Of a stretch of 34,738 bases of DNA, positions 26,257 through 34,189 are shown in pieces. Source of the stretch: Deltaproteobacteria bacterium. Lineage in GTDB: Bacteria > Desulfobacterota > Desulfobacteria > Desulfobacterales > ETH-SRB1. Position numbers and translations under genes: made by a program. How positions within the stretch are numbered: position 1 is the first letter of the stretch; every line of letters begins with the position of its first letter. The DNA is taken from assembly GCA_030272815.1 (NCBI GenBank), contig JAJSZT010000035.1, positions 1 through 34,738 on the forward strand, in the 5' to 3' direction. The notes beneath the pieces were generated by a model. It saw nothing but the letters and a program-made list of their open reading frames with translations, was not told the origin of the DNA and searched no databases.

Positions 26257-26800
26257 TAATTCCACGCCATAGGGCGGCCAGGCCGTTTACACCACGCAAT
26301 GGACGTGAGGTTACCCTTCACGAACTGTGGTATCGCTACATACCCGAATCGAGCAATTGGTATGACGGGACTTTCACTCGCTAGATTGAGGCCTTGTCGG
26401 CCGCTACATCAGACCCCGGTGGTGTCCTGAATACTCGCCATAGCGCATCCAGGACTGCTGCCTTCCAGTGCATGAAAACTGTCGGCTTTCCCTCGCAATC
26501 TTTCGATCATGAGTTTATCCTGCTGTCCACAACTATACATTTTTCGGGGCTCAATCACACAACCTACATCCTTGTTCCGCCCGGCTTAGGACTCTCCTCT
26601 CGGATCTTGCCCTCGAACGTCACTATTGACCTGCTGGCTAAGCTTTTGTCAAGTGGGACTTCGCAGTACCTTACGCCCCATGCTCAATGCCAGAGCAAGC
26701 TCTGCAAAAAGTTGGATTACGTTAGCACCATTCTCCCCCAATGCCACGGCAAGCCCTGCAAAGGGGTATATGGCCAACCGGCCATATGCGATCACCCACT
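26257..26800 (-). other. GC-rich non-coding segment, possible group II intron remnant
   Basis: About 540 bp clearly richer in GC than the neighbouring cassettes. Open frames exist on both strands but overlap and match nothing I know. On the minus strand the text GCGAGTGAAAGTCCCGTCAT, then CGGGTATGTAGCGATACCAC, resembles domain I of bacterial group II introns, which are known to insert at attC sites. No intron-encoded reverse transcriptase or domain V is seen, so at most it is a fragment cut by the RAYT element. It could equally be an unknown non-coding cassette. Confidence 0.3.
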
Positions 26801-26884
26801 GGGTAACAACATCGAATTTCATCCCGCCTCGCGGGAATCCCAACGATTCGGATTTATCTGGACACGATCATCCTTTTGTTATGC
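26801..26884 (-). other. Putative degenerate attC after the methyltransferase cassette
   Basis: On the minus strand it begins GCATAACAAAAGG, with the GCATAAC core holding the methyltransferase TAA stop (26879-26881), and runs to GTTACCC. A GCGGG-CTC-like hairpin (CCCGC / GCGGG) lies in the middle. Arm pairing is poor compared with the other sites, so it may be damaged. Confidence 0.45.
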
Positions 26885-27734
26885 TGTTTTTAGAGAGTAA
26901 ATTGAAGTAAGTACAGCCAATTGTTCCGGCCGCATTTTTGAATAAGGATAAACAAGGTTGAAAGTCTCAACTATTTCCAAAGTTTTCTTATTCAAATCAG
27001 TTTCTTCATTAACCACATCGTATCCTGAATCCATAAACAATTGATGATATTCATGATGCCTCATCCGATTTTCACCATCCTTGATCAGGTAATTTATTAG
27101 AGCGTGCCTTTCTTCACTCCAAGTTAAAAAATTTATTCTTGAAATAGACTTATCATAATGCTCAAAATGGTCAGAGTGATCTACCAGGTGAACCATTTTA
27201 CCGTTATCAGCGATTTTTGGCCGCAGAGATGAGAAAAGGTTATAAATATCACTTCTTGGAATGTGCTCCAGCACAGTATTAGACACGATGACATCAAGAG
27301 ATTTGTCGTTCAAATTTGATGCATTAAATGGGGCTAAATAGTCGATAGGCAAAGAAGCAAAGCCGGTAATGTTTTGAATATAATTATCATCAGAAAAACG
27401 TTCCTTAAGATACGCCGCTGTTTCTCGAAAAGTTATTTCATCCATATGAATATTTAGGTCAGACATTATGACTTTTTTTGCACCATCTCGTGCAAATAGA
27501 ATCGGTATAGTGGGGGAACCAGCCTGACCCTATTTCCAGAATAGTAGAATCCTTGATTGGCGTCCCTAATTTCTCTATTTCGGATTTGATATGTTCATAG
27601 TTTTTTATAGTTAATTCCATATTATCGGCATTCGGTGGATATCCAAATATTTTTCGCTTAAATTCACGAAGATTGTCCGCAAATGGAAGCCTACCAACAA
27701 TAGCTTTTTTTACTAATAGTTTTTTCCAACGCAT
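26879..27734 (-). pseudogene. Frameshifted SAM-dependent methyltransferase (cassette gene)
   Basis: Two overlapping frames together make a class-I methyltransferase of about 284 aa. The first (27459-27734, 91 aa) runs MRWKKLLVKK to the SAM motif STILEIGSGWFP and then goes out of frame. The second (26879-27466) resumes after FARDGAKKVIMSDLN and continues with LDVIVSNTVLEHI (motif IV region) and HLVDHSDHFEH. A run of five G on the plus strand (27512-27516) is one base too long: four would join the frames as GSGWFPTIPILFARDGAKKV. GAGG precedes the start. The substrate is unknown. A true mutation, a sequencing error in the homopolymer, or slippage cannot be told apart. Confidence 0.8.
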
Positions 27735-27761
27735 TTGTATACTTTCCTCATTTGTATTTAA

Positions 27762-27848
27762 GCATAATGTCAGGGGTGAGGGGCCGCCGAGCGAAGCGAG
27801 GGAACTTGGCCGCAGTCCAAGCGGTCCCTCTCCACCCCATGGTTGGGC
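27762..27848 (-). other. attC site (attC0) after the DUF6602 cassette
   Basis: An 87-bp imperfect palindrome on the minus strand from GCCCAACCATGGGGTGGAG to CCCCTCACCCCTGACATTATGC. The first core GCCCAAC is perfect RYYYAAC. The second reads ATTATGC instead of GTTATGC, so the base cut by an integrase is mutated. The centre folds as CCGCTTGG.CTGCGG and GAGGG/CCCTC. Confidence 0.65.
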
Positions 27849-27852
27849 TCTT

Positions 27853-28581
27853 TTATATTATATTTTGTGTAGCCCTAATTCTCATTAAATAATGCCCTAA
27901 TAAAGCTTTGCGTAAATAAGCAGGGTTTTTTGCGAGCGTATTTACTGTGCCGGATATGATGTCAACTACTTCATCAAAATCACTTGAAGGCGGGTGGAAA
28001 GTCCAACCACTTATATTCTGATTGTGGTACCAATAACCTTTGCCAACGATACATATTGCTTTTATAACCGGATCGTTTTTCCAGTTTGGATCATATTTGG
28101 CGTAACGTTCTATCTCTGTAATTCCTTTACCACTTAGGTCAGAGTTGAATGCAAAAAAAGTTAAAACAACTGGAATTACATTGTGTTTGTTGTTTCCGGG
28201 CACTATGTTAATTATTTTTTTTCCTTTGTTTATTGCATCCTTTATTTGTTTTGCAGATACCATGCTTTTTACTTCAAAAGCATAGTAACAAGCCTCGAAA
28301 GGGAAAATGCCTTCTCTTTCAGAATGCATAACTGGGGGCAGTATACTTTTATTATAAATTATTAAATCAACCTCTCCGCTTATATCACCATAATTATTGC
28401 AAATTTTACCTGTGCCAATTTCATAACCAGCAGGAAGAACAGGCTCGTAAAGATGAGAAACTAGTAATTCACGGATTCTGCCCGTTATGCCTGGGTGTTT
28501 AAGAGTTTGAGCTGTTGCGGCTTCTTTTACAGCGTAGCTAATATTATTAATAAGACGGTCTCGATATATTTTATTTGGCAT
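27853..28581 (-). CDS. DUF6602 nuclease-like protein (cassette gene)
   Basis: This 242-aa protein matches the DUF6602 pattern: an N-terminal helical HPGITGRIRELLVSHL, the acidic strand DISGEVDLIIYNKSILPPV (Glu70, Asp72) and the core EACYYAFEVKSMVSAKQI with Glu103-Val-Lys105. The E/D ... E-V-K arrangement is that of PD-(D/E)xK nucleases, so a restriction-type nuclease role is plausible but inferred. It is the only gene of its cassette, between attC0 and attC1. The start has no strong ribosome-binding site, as is common for cassette genes. Confidence 0.7.
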   Translation of the reverse strand: MPNKIYRDRLINNISYAVKEAATAQTLKHPGITGRIRELLVSHLYEPVLPAGYEIGTGKICNNYGDISGEVDLIIYNKSILPPVMHSEREGIFPFEACYYAFEVKSMVSAKQIKDAINKGKKIINIVPGNNKHNVIPVVLTFFAFNSDLSGKGITEIERYAKYDPNWKNDPVIKAICIVGKGYWYHNQNISGWTFHPPSSDFDEVVDIISGTVNTLAKNPAYLRKALLGHYLMRIRATQNII

Positions 28582-28608
28582 TTGTATGTCGATTAATCGT
28601 TTTATTTA

Positions 28609-28737
28609 GCCCAACGTCTGAACTGAGCGGTTGCGGAGTTACTGATAGTTTCCACCGTGCGACCCCGCAGATTCAGCCGACGGAATTGTGACTATTTCGC
28701 TCCGCAATTAGCAATCCGCTCCAGTGATTTGTTATGC
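28609..28737 (-). other. attC site (attC1)
   Basis: A 129-bp palindromic site. Minus strand cores are GCATAAC and GTTGGGC, with arms AAATCACTGGAGCGG and CCGCTCAGTTCAGACG and the inner GCGGAG.GAAA / TTTCCACCG-rich folds. The arms are shared with attC2, attC3 and attC5. The site separates the DUF6602 cassette from the CxxC-protein cassette. Confidence 0.85.
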
Positions 28738-28778
28738 CCCCTTGGGCCTTGACGCTACACTTTAACTACTTTCAGATT

Positions 28779-28919
28779 TCACGGTAGCAACTCCGTGAAA
28801 TGCTTACGATAATCTCTGTGCGCAATCTCATCCAAGGACGGAGAAGGAGAGGAGTCGAACCTCATCTTCCAAACTTCTCCCAGTTCGTCAACTGTGCGTC
28901 TATACTTCCGCCAGGGCAT
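28779..28919 (-). CDS. Small hypothetical ORF (46 aa) in the CxxC cassette
   Basis: The ORF reads MPWRKYRRTVDELGEVWKMR, then FDSSPSPSLDEIAH and DYRKHFTELLP, with a charged, protein-like composition. The frame stays open upstream through CPRQWVCFEFHITSR, so a GTG start further up, overlapping the preceding gene, is possible. It begins 8 bp after the stop of the CxxC ORF and has no ribosome-binding site of its own. It could be a coupled second protein or the far part of a frameshifted gene. Function unknown. Confidence 0.4.
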   Translation of the reverse strand: MPWRKYRRTVDELGEVWKMRFDSSPSPSLDEIAHRDYRKHFTELLP

Positions 28920-28927
28920 ACGGCTGG

Positions 28928-29137
28928 TTATATGGAATTCAAAACACACCCATTGCCGTGGACAGGAGATTTTCTAATGTATTTATTCCAAACGGGACTA
29001 CCAATTAATTTTTTCAAATGTTCTTCTTCTCGTTTCTTATATGCACGTAAATATTTTAACTCACACAATATGCACATCCCTGTACCATCGACTATTTCAG
29101 TAGGGGTCAATATTTTTCTACATAATTCGCATTCCAT
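28928..29137 (-). CDS. Small CxxC zinc-ribbon-like cassette protein
   Basis: This 69-aa protein has two CxxC knuckles near the N-terminus (Cys3-Cys6 in CELC and Cys22-Cys25 in CILC), which fits one zinc site, then a basic helix YLRAYKKREEEHLKKLI. GAGGG lies close upstream of the ATG, just inside the cassette start after the attC2 core. I do not recognise the family. It could be a small nucleic-acid-binding or regulatory protein. Confidence 0.6.
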   Translation of the reverse strand: MECELCRKILTPTEIVDGTGMCILCELKYLRAYKKREEEHLKKLIGSPVWNKYIRKSPVHGNGCVLNSI

Positions 29138-29149
29138 AATAAAACCCTC

Positions 29150-29250
29150 ATATAACGTCTGAACTGAGCTACGGCGCTCGGTCTATGCTTTGCTCCGGCC
29201 TGTCCGAGAACGAACAGGCGTCTTCCGTTAGCTCCAGTGATTTGTTATCT
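29150..29250 (-). other. attC site (attC2)
   Basis: A 101-bp site. Minus strand cores are AGATAAC and GTTATAT, with arms AAATCACTGGAGCTAACG and GCTCAGTTCAGACG and the centre CCTGTTCG.CTCGGACAGG. The stop codon TAA of the 301-aa gene (29245-29247) is part of the AGATAAC core. Confidence 0.85.
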
Positions 29251-30150
29251 GTTATTTTTTTTGCTAAATATATCCATTTGTTTAGGGCTATTTATCTGTA
29301 TTACTTCTATGATTTGTAAAATATTATAGTCAGTTCCTATTAACTCCCCATTAAAGTCATATTTGTCTGTCATCTCGACCATCGTACGAATAGAATCACC
29401 AGGGCGTATATCTATCTCACGATTTTGGAAACTTTCCAGCCATTCTTTATGGATAATTTTAGCCGGAAAGCTTTTTCCACCATGCCTAAAATCCCATTTG
29501 GACTCACCCAAATAATCAGGTTTTTTAACTTTTAAAATCATTTCTGATTGAGAGGTTATTTTATCTTTTGTTAAAAGTTCTTCTATTGATTCAGGGGCCA
29601 AGCCGAATTCAAGATTAAAGTCAACTTTTTCATGATCTGTAAGATATGAAGCCTTGTCGTTTTTTTGTAAGTGCGAAAGACTTGTAGAAATACCCTCTAG
29701 ACTATGCAATAGTTTGCTTGTTGGTATCTTTTCATAAATAGATAACCATTTTACATCGGTTTCTTTTGCAGCTTCATTAATTTTATCTTCAAGTTGCTTC
29801 ACATCAGATATGCTTGATATTTTTGTCCTACCATTAAGAAAATCTACCGCATAATATTTTGCTTTAACTAAATATTTACCTACCGCTGGCTTCCAGTCGA
29901 GATTTTTTAAAGCATCATCTTCTATTGCTTCTAATGCACTACTAAGCCAAGATTTTATTGATCCCGCCTCGATATCTTCAAGAATTAAAACTGGCTTAAT
30001 ATTTGAATCAATCGACTTAACTAATGCGTGGTCAAATTCTTGAAATGTTTCAATTAGAGCTTGCATTGAACGAAATACACGTGCAGGATCTTCTGTCCCC
30101 TTTTCAAATTGTATTTCTATGCAATAATCTGCTTTTGGTGGTTTTGTCAT
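29245..30150 (-). CDS. Hypothetical cassette protein, 301 aa, related to the 297-aa cassette protein
   Basis: No known family recognised. The N-terminus (CIEIQFEKGTEDPARVFRSM, then a helix LIETFQEFD and EDIEAGSIKSWL) resembles a group of uncharacterised proteins with an opening strand-helix and a G-S-x-K turn. Residues 208-297 (VKKPDYLGESKWDFRHGGKS, EWLESFQNREIDIRPGDSI, YNILQIIEV) match, position by position, the C-terminal block of the 297-aa protein at 33278-34171. It is soluble by eye, with no signal peptide. The stop overlaps attC2. Confidence 0.6.
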   Translation of the reverse strand: MTKPPKADYCIEIQFEKGTEDPARVFRSMQALIETFQEFDHALVKSIDSNIKPVLILEDIEAGSIKSWLSSALEAIEDDALKNLDWKPAVGKYLVKAKYYAVDFLNGRTKISSISDVKQLEDKINEAAKETDVKWLSIYEKIPTSKLLHSLEGISTSLSHLQKNDKASYLTDHEKVDFNLEFGLAPESIEELLTKDKITSQSEMILKVKKPDYLGESKWDFRHGGKSFPAKIIHKEWLESFQNREIDIRPGDSIRTMVEMTDKYDFNGELIGTDYNILQIIEVIQINSPKQMDIFSKKNNR

Positions 30151-30162
30151 TTTTCTTTATAC

Positions 30163-30263
30163 GGATAACCCTAAACTGAGCTACGGCGTGGGGCCGCAGC
30201 TTTGATAAATAATTTCACGAGAGCGAGTTAACGACTTACGTTAGCTCCAGTGATTTGTTAGCT
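30163..30263 (-). other. attC site (attC3)
   Basis: A 101-bp site. Minus strand cores are AGCTAAC and GTTATCC, with arms AAATCACTGGAGCTAACG and CGTAGCTCAGTTTAGG. It differs from attC2 mainly in the central loop, as expected for recombining cassettes. Confidence 0.85.
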
Positions 30264-30358
30264 GATTTATATTAATATTGTCATGAAAAACAAAAGTAAA
30301 AAACCCTCAAAATTTAACGATGATTTGTTTACTCTGTTAATTGGATTATGGGGAGCTG

Positions 30359-30865
30359 CTATGGTTTGGGCTTCAGTGCTAAGAATTCTATGTAGAGCCC
30401 AATAATGGCTAAGATTGATGGGACTGTTATGCCGATAATCCATTTCCAATGTAAAAGCCAAAACTTTTTTAATATTAAGATTAATTCTGGCATGGTGATA
30501 TGTAGAAACGATTTTCTATTTTGTCGTTTAACATAAAGCACACCACAATACGGATGTTCTTTTAAATCAACCCCGCTAAACCAACTGACTAATTTTTTTC
30601 TTAGTGGAAGTAGAGCTTTGTAAATGCAAAACCATTTTGATCTTTTTAATAATAAATAGTTGATGGTGGCAATAATTGTATCGTGAACCGACATTTTCGG
30701 CATATAGTGAAGATCTTGAATGAACTTTGATTTTCTTTGGTGAGCCTTGACTTCTTTTTTGAATTGATGAAGTTCGGAAGTCGATGCTTTTGCTAACAGT
30801 TCGCCTAAATAATGTTTGCGATTTATTCTATCAAAATGAGGTATTATTTCATCAAGATTAAACAT
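30359..30865 (-). CDS. Hypothetical cassette protein with one transmembrane helix
   Basis: This 168-aa protein starts with a helical, charged segment (MFNLDEIIPHFDRINRKHYL), has a middle KAHQRKSKFIQDLHYMPKMS and ends with a hydrophobic helix (WIIGITVPSILAIIGLYIEF, about residues 142-161). A type with cytoplasmic body and C-terminal anchor is suggested. It follows the GIY-YIG-like gene by 46 bp in the same cassette, so the two are probably expressed together. No family recognised. Confidence 0.5.
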   Translation of the reverse strand: MFNLDEIIPHFDRINRKHYLGELLAKASTSELHQFKKEVKAHQRKSKFIQDLHYMPKMSVHDTIIATINYLLLKRSKWFCIYKALLPLRKKLVSWFSGVDLKEHPYCGVLYVKRQNRKSFLHITMPELILILKKFWLLHWKWIIGITVPSILAIIGLYIEFLALKPKP

Positions 30866-30911
30866 TTTTATTCACAGCCAACAAGAATATATACGAGAGG
30901 AAGATATATGA

Positions 30912-31223
30912 CTATTTCAATTGAGCGTTTAAATGTGGCTGAAACGCCTGAATCAATTCCGACTCAATCGTGTCCCGCGTGGCCGCCAGCGAAACCACCA
31001 TCGCATGGACGTGGGTGGCCCCAAGAGACTGTGCCTTACCCCATTGCTCGTGCGATGGAATTCTGTTTTGAAAACTGTCGCATTGCCCAATGTAGTAAGG
31101 AGTCCATTGATTCTGGGGATTTACTCCAGCGAAAATGTAAATTCCCCCTACATTGTTCCATTGACCCGTATGTTGATAAACCGCAAATTCATGAGAAATC
31201 CAGTTTATTGTATGTTCCATCAT
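30912..31223 (-). CDS. GIY-YIG nuclease-like cassette protein
   Basis: This 103-aa protein has the two halves of the GIY-YIG motif: GGIYIFAG (residues 26-33) and YYIGQCDSFQNRIPSH (43-58), with the conserved arginine in QNRIPSH and a later glutamate in DTIESELIQ. The spacing fits small GIY-YIG domain proteins. AGGAG lies just upstream of a double ATG start (31223 or 31220). It is the first gene of its cassette. Small GIY-YIG proteins may nick DNA, but whether this one is active cannot be judged. Confidence 0.72.
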   Translation of the reverse strand: MMEHTINWISHEFAVYQHTGQWNNVGGIYIFAGVNPQNQWTPYYIGQCDSFQNRIPSHEQWGKAQSLGATHVHAMVVSLAATRDTIESELIQAFQPHLNAQLK

Positions 31224-31249
31224 AGTTCTCCTTTTATGTTGTTATTGAG

Positions 31250-31374
31250 AGCTAACGTGCTGGTCACCTGCGCCAAAAGCCAATGATAACTTGGCAAAAA
31301 CAAAGTTTTGCTCTGAAATGGCTAAAGTAAAAAACGCGCGGGCTTTTGGTGTCAGGTGCACTGGCTGGTTCGCT
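31250..31374 (-). other. attC site of a different family (attC4)
   Basis: A 125-bp palindrome: minus strand AGCGAACCAGCCAGTGCACC then TGACACCAAAAGCC, mirrored by GGCTTTTGGCGCAGGTGACC then AGCACGTTAGCT. The cores are AGCGAAC and GTTAGCT. The arms share nothing with attC1-3 and attC5, so this cassette came from another integron lineage. It begins a few bases past the stop of the AIPR gene. Confidence 0.75.
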
Positions 31375-31382
31375 GCTTCTAT

Positions 31383-33131
31383 TCAATCTGCTGCCCATCG
31401 AGCCTCAAAATCGGATGTTTCCATCGTTAGTGGAGCTTGTAGCTTCTCTTTTAAATCTTTCCCTCCTGGCAGGGCTGGCAGCATATTAAAATATTGTCTA
31501 GTTGCTGCTCTTATTCCAGCAAGGCATGATTTGGTTTTTATCCAGTTTTGAGGGCTGAAGACTCTATTCGCTGGCAATGGCTCATTTGCAGCTGCTTCTA
31601 ATGCGCTGTTAAGACAGCTTCCTGCCATATCAACAATTTGCGAAACCATATCTGCTTCTATAGCTTTATTGTATGCTATTATAGGACTCGGCACACCCTC
31701 TGGTATATTATTGGCAACGCAAAAACATAGAGATATAGCATATAAATGGTGATGAGGTGCATATGCCTTCATAGCTAATAATGATTCATTTAGAGACAAT
31801 GGGTTTTCTTTAACCCAGCGTTTCCTTACTTCTACATTCCATTGAGAAAGAGCGTAAATTTTCTCAGGGCTATAATCTCTTTTGAAAAGCTGGCCAAAAT
31901 ATTTGTCAAATATCTTCGTTTCACTATAAGCTATATTTGGTCTTTGGGAATGCCAAGATATCATGTGTTTCCCCAGATCTGATAAATCAACAACTAGCCC
32001 ATTGTCCCGGTCAGCGGGAGCATCCTCTCCTCGTTTGGTTATTAAATATCCACGCGGATATTTTTGTTCATATATTTTCTTGAGTGTTAGGACTCGTCTG
32101 TCGTTACTTCTTAAATCTCTTGGTTTTACAGCACTTTGGGAGTTCGTTGAAATACTTATTTTATCGGCTCTATCTCTTTGCGGTATTTCATAAAACCGAA
32201 ACATTATGTAAGCATCACTGAGTGTTTTAATCTTTTCGCTACAGGAAAGAATTGTATTTAAAGATTGGCAGCCATTAACGACACTCAAACCACGCATTTT
32301 ACAGGTACCATTGTTTGATAGTTTAATCTTATTACAAATAGCGGTAATGCCATTATGATAAAAGAAAAAATCCTGGCTACTCTTGAAAATAGTAGCTTTT
32401 ATGCCTTTGTTTACTCGATTGTTTAGCCCGAGTGATTGGCGAACATTTTTTTGAAAAAGAGTTCCGTCTTTTATACCTGGGAACCTAATACAATCTCTTA
32501 GAGGTATCGCCGCTACTATAACTTTTGTACCTCCAATATCCATTCTCATAAATTTCTCTGACTGTAATTTCAAGGAATGTTTAATTACTGGATTCTCTCT
32601 TTCAAGAGCCCTATCATAACGAACTTTTAACTCACTTTCGTTTAGCACATGAATTGATGCCGGAAAATCGTCTGATTCTGCCAAGTTAGCTTGAAAGGCT
32701 GCCAAGTCATTTTGAGCGCTACTTGTCAGAATACCAGTAGTAATTAATTCAAATACAATGTCGTAATCGTCCTCAATAGCAAGAGATACTTCTGATAACT
32801 TTTTCTGTAGCCTTTCATTGCAATTTTCTTGAAGCCTCACAATATCCTTAAGTTGCACCCATGATGACAATACTTCTCTTAGCGGTTCAGCATCTACGCT
32901 CCCCTGACCTATAAATTTACCTTGTATAATATATATAGTATTATTGTCGTCATCAACGACAATAGCATCTATTTGCTTATCATCCTGTCCGTCAGTAAGA
33001 TCATATTTTGCTTCTGTCATGTCCCGTAAATGAATATTTCGTAAATACCAAGCGACAAAACGTTGACCATCATTAGGGAAGTATTGTTGGTAATAGTCTT
33101 GAGTGATTTCTGCTTTTATTTTGTCATACAT
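31383..33131 (-). CDS. AIPR-family (abortive infection phage resistance) protein
   Basis: This 582-aa protein has the AIPR layout. The N-terminal nuclease-like segment DLTDGQDDKQIDAIVVDDD (Asp55) and IYIIQGKFIGQGS (Gln70, Lys72) form a PD-(D/E)xK-like D...QxK core. The family's central motifs follow, including FFYHNGITAICNKI, SVVNGCQSLNTIL and STNSQSAVKPRDLRSND. AIPR proteins are linked with abortive infection and phage defence. The start is supported by AGAGGA. The full length suggests an intact gene. Confidence 0.85.
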   Translation of the reverse strand: MYDKIKAEITQDYYQQYFPNDGQRFVAWYLRNIHLRDMTEAKYDLTDGQDDKQIDAIVVDDDNNTIYIIQGKFIGQGSVDAEPLREVLSSWVQLKDIVRLQENCNERLQKKLSEVSLAIEDDYDIVFELITTGILTSSAQNDLAAFQANLAESDDFPASIHVLNESELKVRYDRALERENPVIKHSLKLQSEKFMRMDIGGTKVIVAAIPLRDCIRFPGIKDGTLFQKNVRQSLGLNNRVNKGIKATIFKSSQDFFFYHNGITAICNKIKLSNNGTCKMRGLSVVNGCQSLNTILSCSEKIKTLSDAYIMFRFYEIPQRDRADKISISTNSQSAVKPRDLRSNDRRVLTLKKIYEQKYPRGYLITKRGEDAPADRDNGLVVDLSDLGKHMISWHSQRPNIAYSETKIFDKYFGQLFKRDYSPEKIYALSQWNVEVRKRWVKENPLSLNESLLAMKAYAPHHHLYAISLCFCVANNIPEGVPSPIIAYNKAIEADMVSQIVDMAGSCLNSALEAAANEPLPANRVFSPQNWIKTKSCLAGIRAATRQYFNMLPALPGGKDLKEKLQAPLTMETSDFEARWAAD

Positions 33132-33167
33132 AAAAAATATCCTCTTTCGGATAAATGCCTTTGGACA

Positions 33168-33269
33168 CGCGAACGTCTGAACTGAGCTACGGTGTAAATG
33201 CCTATGCGTTATTCCGGCCTATCCGAAACGCCACGGCCTTTTCCCGTTAGCTCAAGTGATTAGTTATAT
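33168..33269 (-). other. attC site (attC5), first cassette
   Basis: A 102-bp site. Minus strand cores are ATATAAC and GTTCGCG, with arms TAATCACTTGAGCTAACGG and CCGTAGCTCAGTTCAGACG and the inner GGCCGTGGCGTTTCGG fold. It is close in sequence to attC1-3, with a few base changes. Confidence 0.82.
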
Positions 33270-33277
33270 TTTTTTTA

Positions 33278-34171
33278 TTACTCCTCAAATAATTGCATAT
33301 TCACCGTTGGTTCAATAGGATCGCCTGTTACTTCTAAAACTGTGTACCTGGGAGTACCCTTGGGGTCTTTGTATTTGTCTAATTCGACTTCGACTAAAAG
33401 CTTTACTGGTATTTTTACACCAGCATATAATTGTTTTATTTCGCCTCTATGCACTCTTGTTATCCAAGTTTCATCCTTTATTTCAGCCTCGATGTTCTTA
33501 TCAAACACAAACCCCCATCTAGAATTCCCAAGTAAATCCGGTTTTTTTAATAAAAGCGGAGTTTCAATTGTATAAGTATGCAAATCTTTAGTTTCCTTAA
33601 TCGCTTCAATAATATTCGCCGACATTTCTTCATACTCCTCTTTTTTAATTCGAACTTTATTTTCTTTAGTTTCAAATAAAATATCGTTTCGGTTTTCATC
33701 AGCATTTAAAGCAGAAAAAATATTGATCATCCGATTATCTATAACAGAGGAACCGAAATATGTTTTGGTTATATTTTTTGTGGTTTCAAAGTTTTCTCCT
33801 CTTTGATTTACCACCTTTCTTTTGTCTCCATCTTTTTTAATTTCTTTGGGAGGCTTGCCTTTTAGGTGCTGTTTGATCAAAAGGGAATTCAAAAATATCA
33901 GTAAAACAGTATTCGCTAAATTAATATTTTCAGCAGCAAATAGAGTTACGGCATATTTTACTATTGTTGACAATGTAATCTCAAAACATCCTTTTTGAGT
34001 TGATGTAACATATAATTTTGCGTACGCTTGAGGATCAGTCTCGGATGATATATCTTTAAGCGAATCGACAATACTATTAAGTGAAATTGCAAGAGTTGAT
34101 GCATCGATATTATCAGCCCCGTAGAATTTTATCTTAAAACTGTCTTGGCTTTCTTTATAGTTGTTACTCAT
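33278..34171 (-). CDS. Hypothetical cassette protein, 297 aa, related to the 301-aa cassette protein
   Basis: First cassette gene next to attI, so the one best placed for expression from the integron promoter. AGAGAGG precedes the ATG. The N-terminus SFKIKFYGADNIDASTLAIS then LNSIVDSL and GCFEITLSTI has the strand-helix-strand pattern of the 301-aa protein. A hydrophobic stretch covers about residues 72-100 (two short segments). The C-terminal block (LLKKPDLLGNSRWGFVFDKN, ETWITRVHRGEIKQLYAGV, RYTVLEVTG) matches the other cassette protein. The family is unknown to me. Confidence 0.6.
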   Translation of the reverse strand: MSNNYKESQDSFKIKFYGADNIDASTLAISLNSIVDSLKDISSETDPQAYAKLYVTSTQKGCFEITLSTIVKYAVTLFAAENINLANTVLLIFLNSLLIKQHLKGKPPKEIKKDGDKRKVVNQRGENFETTKNITKTYFGSSVIDNRMINIFSALNADENRNDILFETKENKVRIKKEEYEEMSANIIEAIKETKDLHTYTIETPLLLKKPDLLGNSRWGFVFDKNIEAEIKDETWITRVHRGEIKQLYAGVKIPVKLLVEVELDKYKDPKGTPRYTVLEVTGDPIEPTVNMQLFEE

Positions 34172-34189
34172 TTTGCCTCTCTGCTTATT

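Noticed and set aside
26394-26910. Overlapping plus-strand frames of 168 and 94 aa and a minus-strand 64-aa frame
   Set aside because: Mutually overlapping frames in a GC-rich stretch with no ribosome-binding sites and no recognised domain; treated as non-coding.
28800-28900. tRNA-Leu-like D arm and T arm (GAGGTTCGACTCCTC) on the minus strand
   Set aside because: No matching 5' acceptor stem and no proper anticodon stem-loop. The stretch reads as a continuous small protein frame instead.
30812-31286. Plus-strand frames over the GIY-YIG gene
   Set aside because: They are antisense shadows of the GIY-YIG-like gene, which has a good ribosome-binding site and motif.
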